Assembly: GCA_946886675.1 (NCBI GenBank) | Contig: CAMPIZ010000091.1 | Span: 1-6,802 of the forward strand | Source: an uncultured Flavobacterium sp. | GTDB taxonomy: Bacteria; Bacteroidota; Bacteroidia; Flavobacteriales; Flavobacteriaceae | Reading direction: 5' to 3' | DNA: 6,802 nucleotides | Part shown: positions 6,790-6,802 of the stretch, one piece after another | Layout: every line of letters begins with the position of its first letter | Position numbering within the stretch: the first letter of the stretch is position 1 | Translations under genes and position numbers: made by a program | Notes under the pieces: generated by a model | Told to the model about the DNA's origin: nothing | The model's database searches: none | Seen by the model: the letters and a program-made list of their open reading frames with translations, nothing else

Positions 6790-6797
6790 CAAAGATA
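6790..6797 (-). promoter_or_regulatory. Bacteroidota -7 promoter element upstream of argS
   Basis: The minus strand reads TATCTTTG, an exact match to the TAnnTTTG -7 consensus used by the Bacteroidota primary sigma factor. Transcription would start about six bases downstream, near 6784, leaving a leader of about 16 nt that is A/T-rich with no Shine-Dalgarno sequence. The -33 TTG element would lie outside the right edge of the window and cannot be checked. This is the only good promoter match I found in the gaps between genes, so it probably drives argS and the three genes after it. Confidence 0.6.
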
Positions 6798-6802
6798 AAA
6801 GA

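Noticed and set aside
1..6802. Mobile elements, tRNA or rRNA genes, CRISPR arrays and long repeats
   Set aside because: I saw no transposase or integrase motifs, regularly spaced repeats, cloverleaf-like segments or long inverted ends; coding density is nearly complete on one strand.

Overview
The window looks like chromosomal DNA from a Bacteroidota bacterium, most probably Flavobacteriaceae. Three observations support this. GC is about 39% where I counted it. The start regions are A/T-rich and lack Shine-Dalgarno sequences, and the one visible promoter element (TATCTTTG) fits the Bacteroidota -7 consensus TAnnTTTG. The arginyl-tRNA synthetase also has the flavobacterial style of sequence, for example the signature GKMKSREGT.

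Layout: every real gene is on the minus strand, so transcription runs from the right edge to the left. In order these are argS (4665-6767), a membrane-anchored SGNH hydrolase/acyltransferase (3176-4645), a secreted SGNH protein carrying a LysM domain (1777-3186), and an AlgI/PatA/DltB-type MBOAT membrane acyltransferase (107-1774). The junctions are 19 bp apart, an 11 bp overlap, and 2 bp apart with a TAATAATG stop/start. No terminator or second promoter is visible between genes, so the four most likely form one transcription unit starting about 16 nt upstream of argS. Another minus-strand gene may begin at position 27 and run off the left edge.

Function: the last three genes form a coherent cell-envelope acylation module. 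The MBOAT protein would move an acyl (probably acetyl) group across the inner membrane. The two periplasm-facing SGNH proteins would transfer it to, or remove it from, a polymer. The LysM domain points to peptidoglycan, so a Pat/Ape-like O-acetylation system is the leading hypothesis; acetylation of an exopolysaccharide or other glycan remains possible.

The most unusual feature is in argS. It is 700 codons long against roughly 580-595 for the family, because of an extra segment of about 108 residues between the HIGH-type motif and the KMSKS-type motif. This stretch has lower GC (about 30% versus about 39%) and different codon preferences from the rest of the gene, so it looks like an in-frame insertion of foreign or fast-evolving sequence in an essential enzyme.
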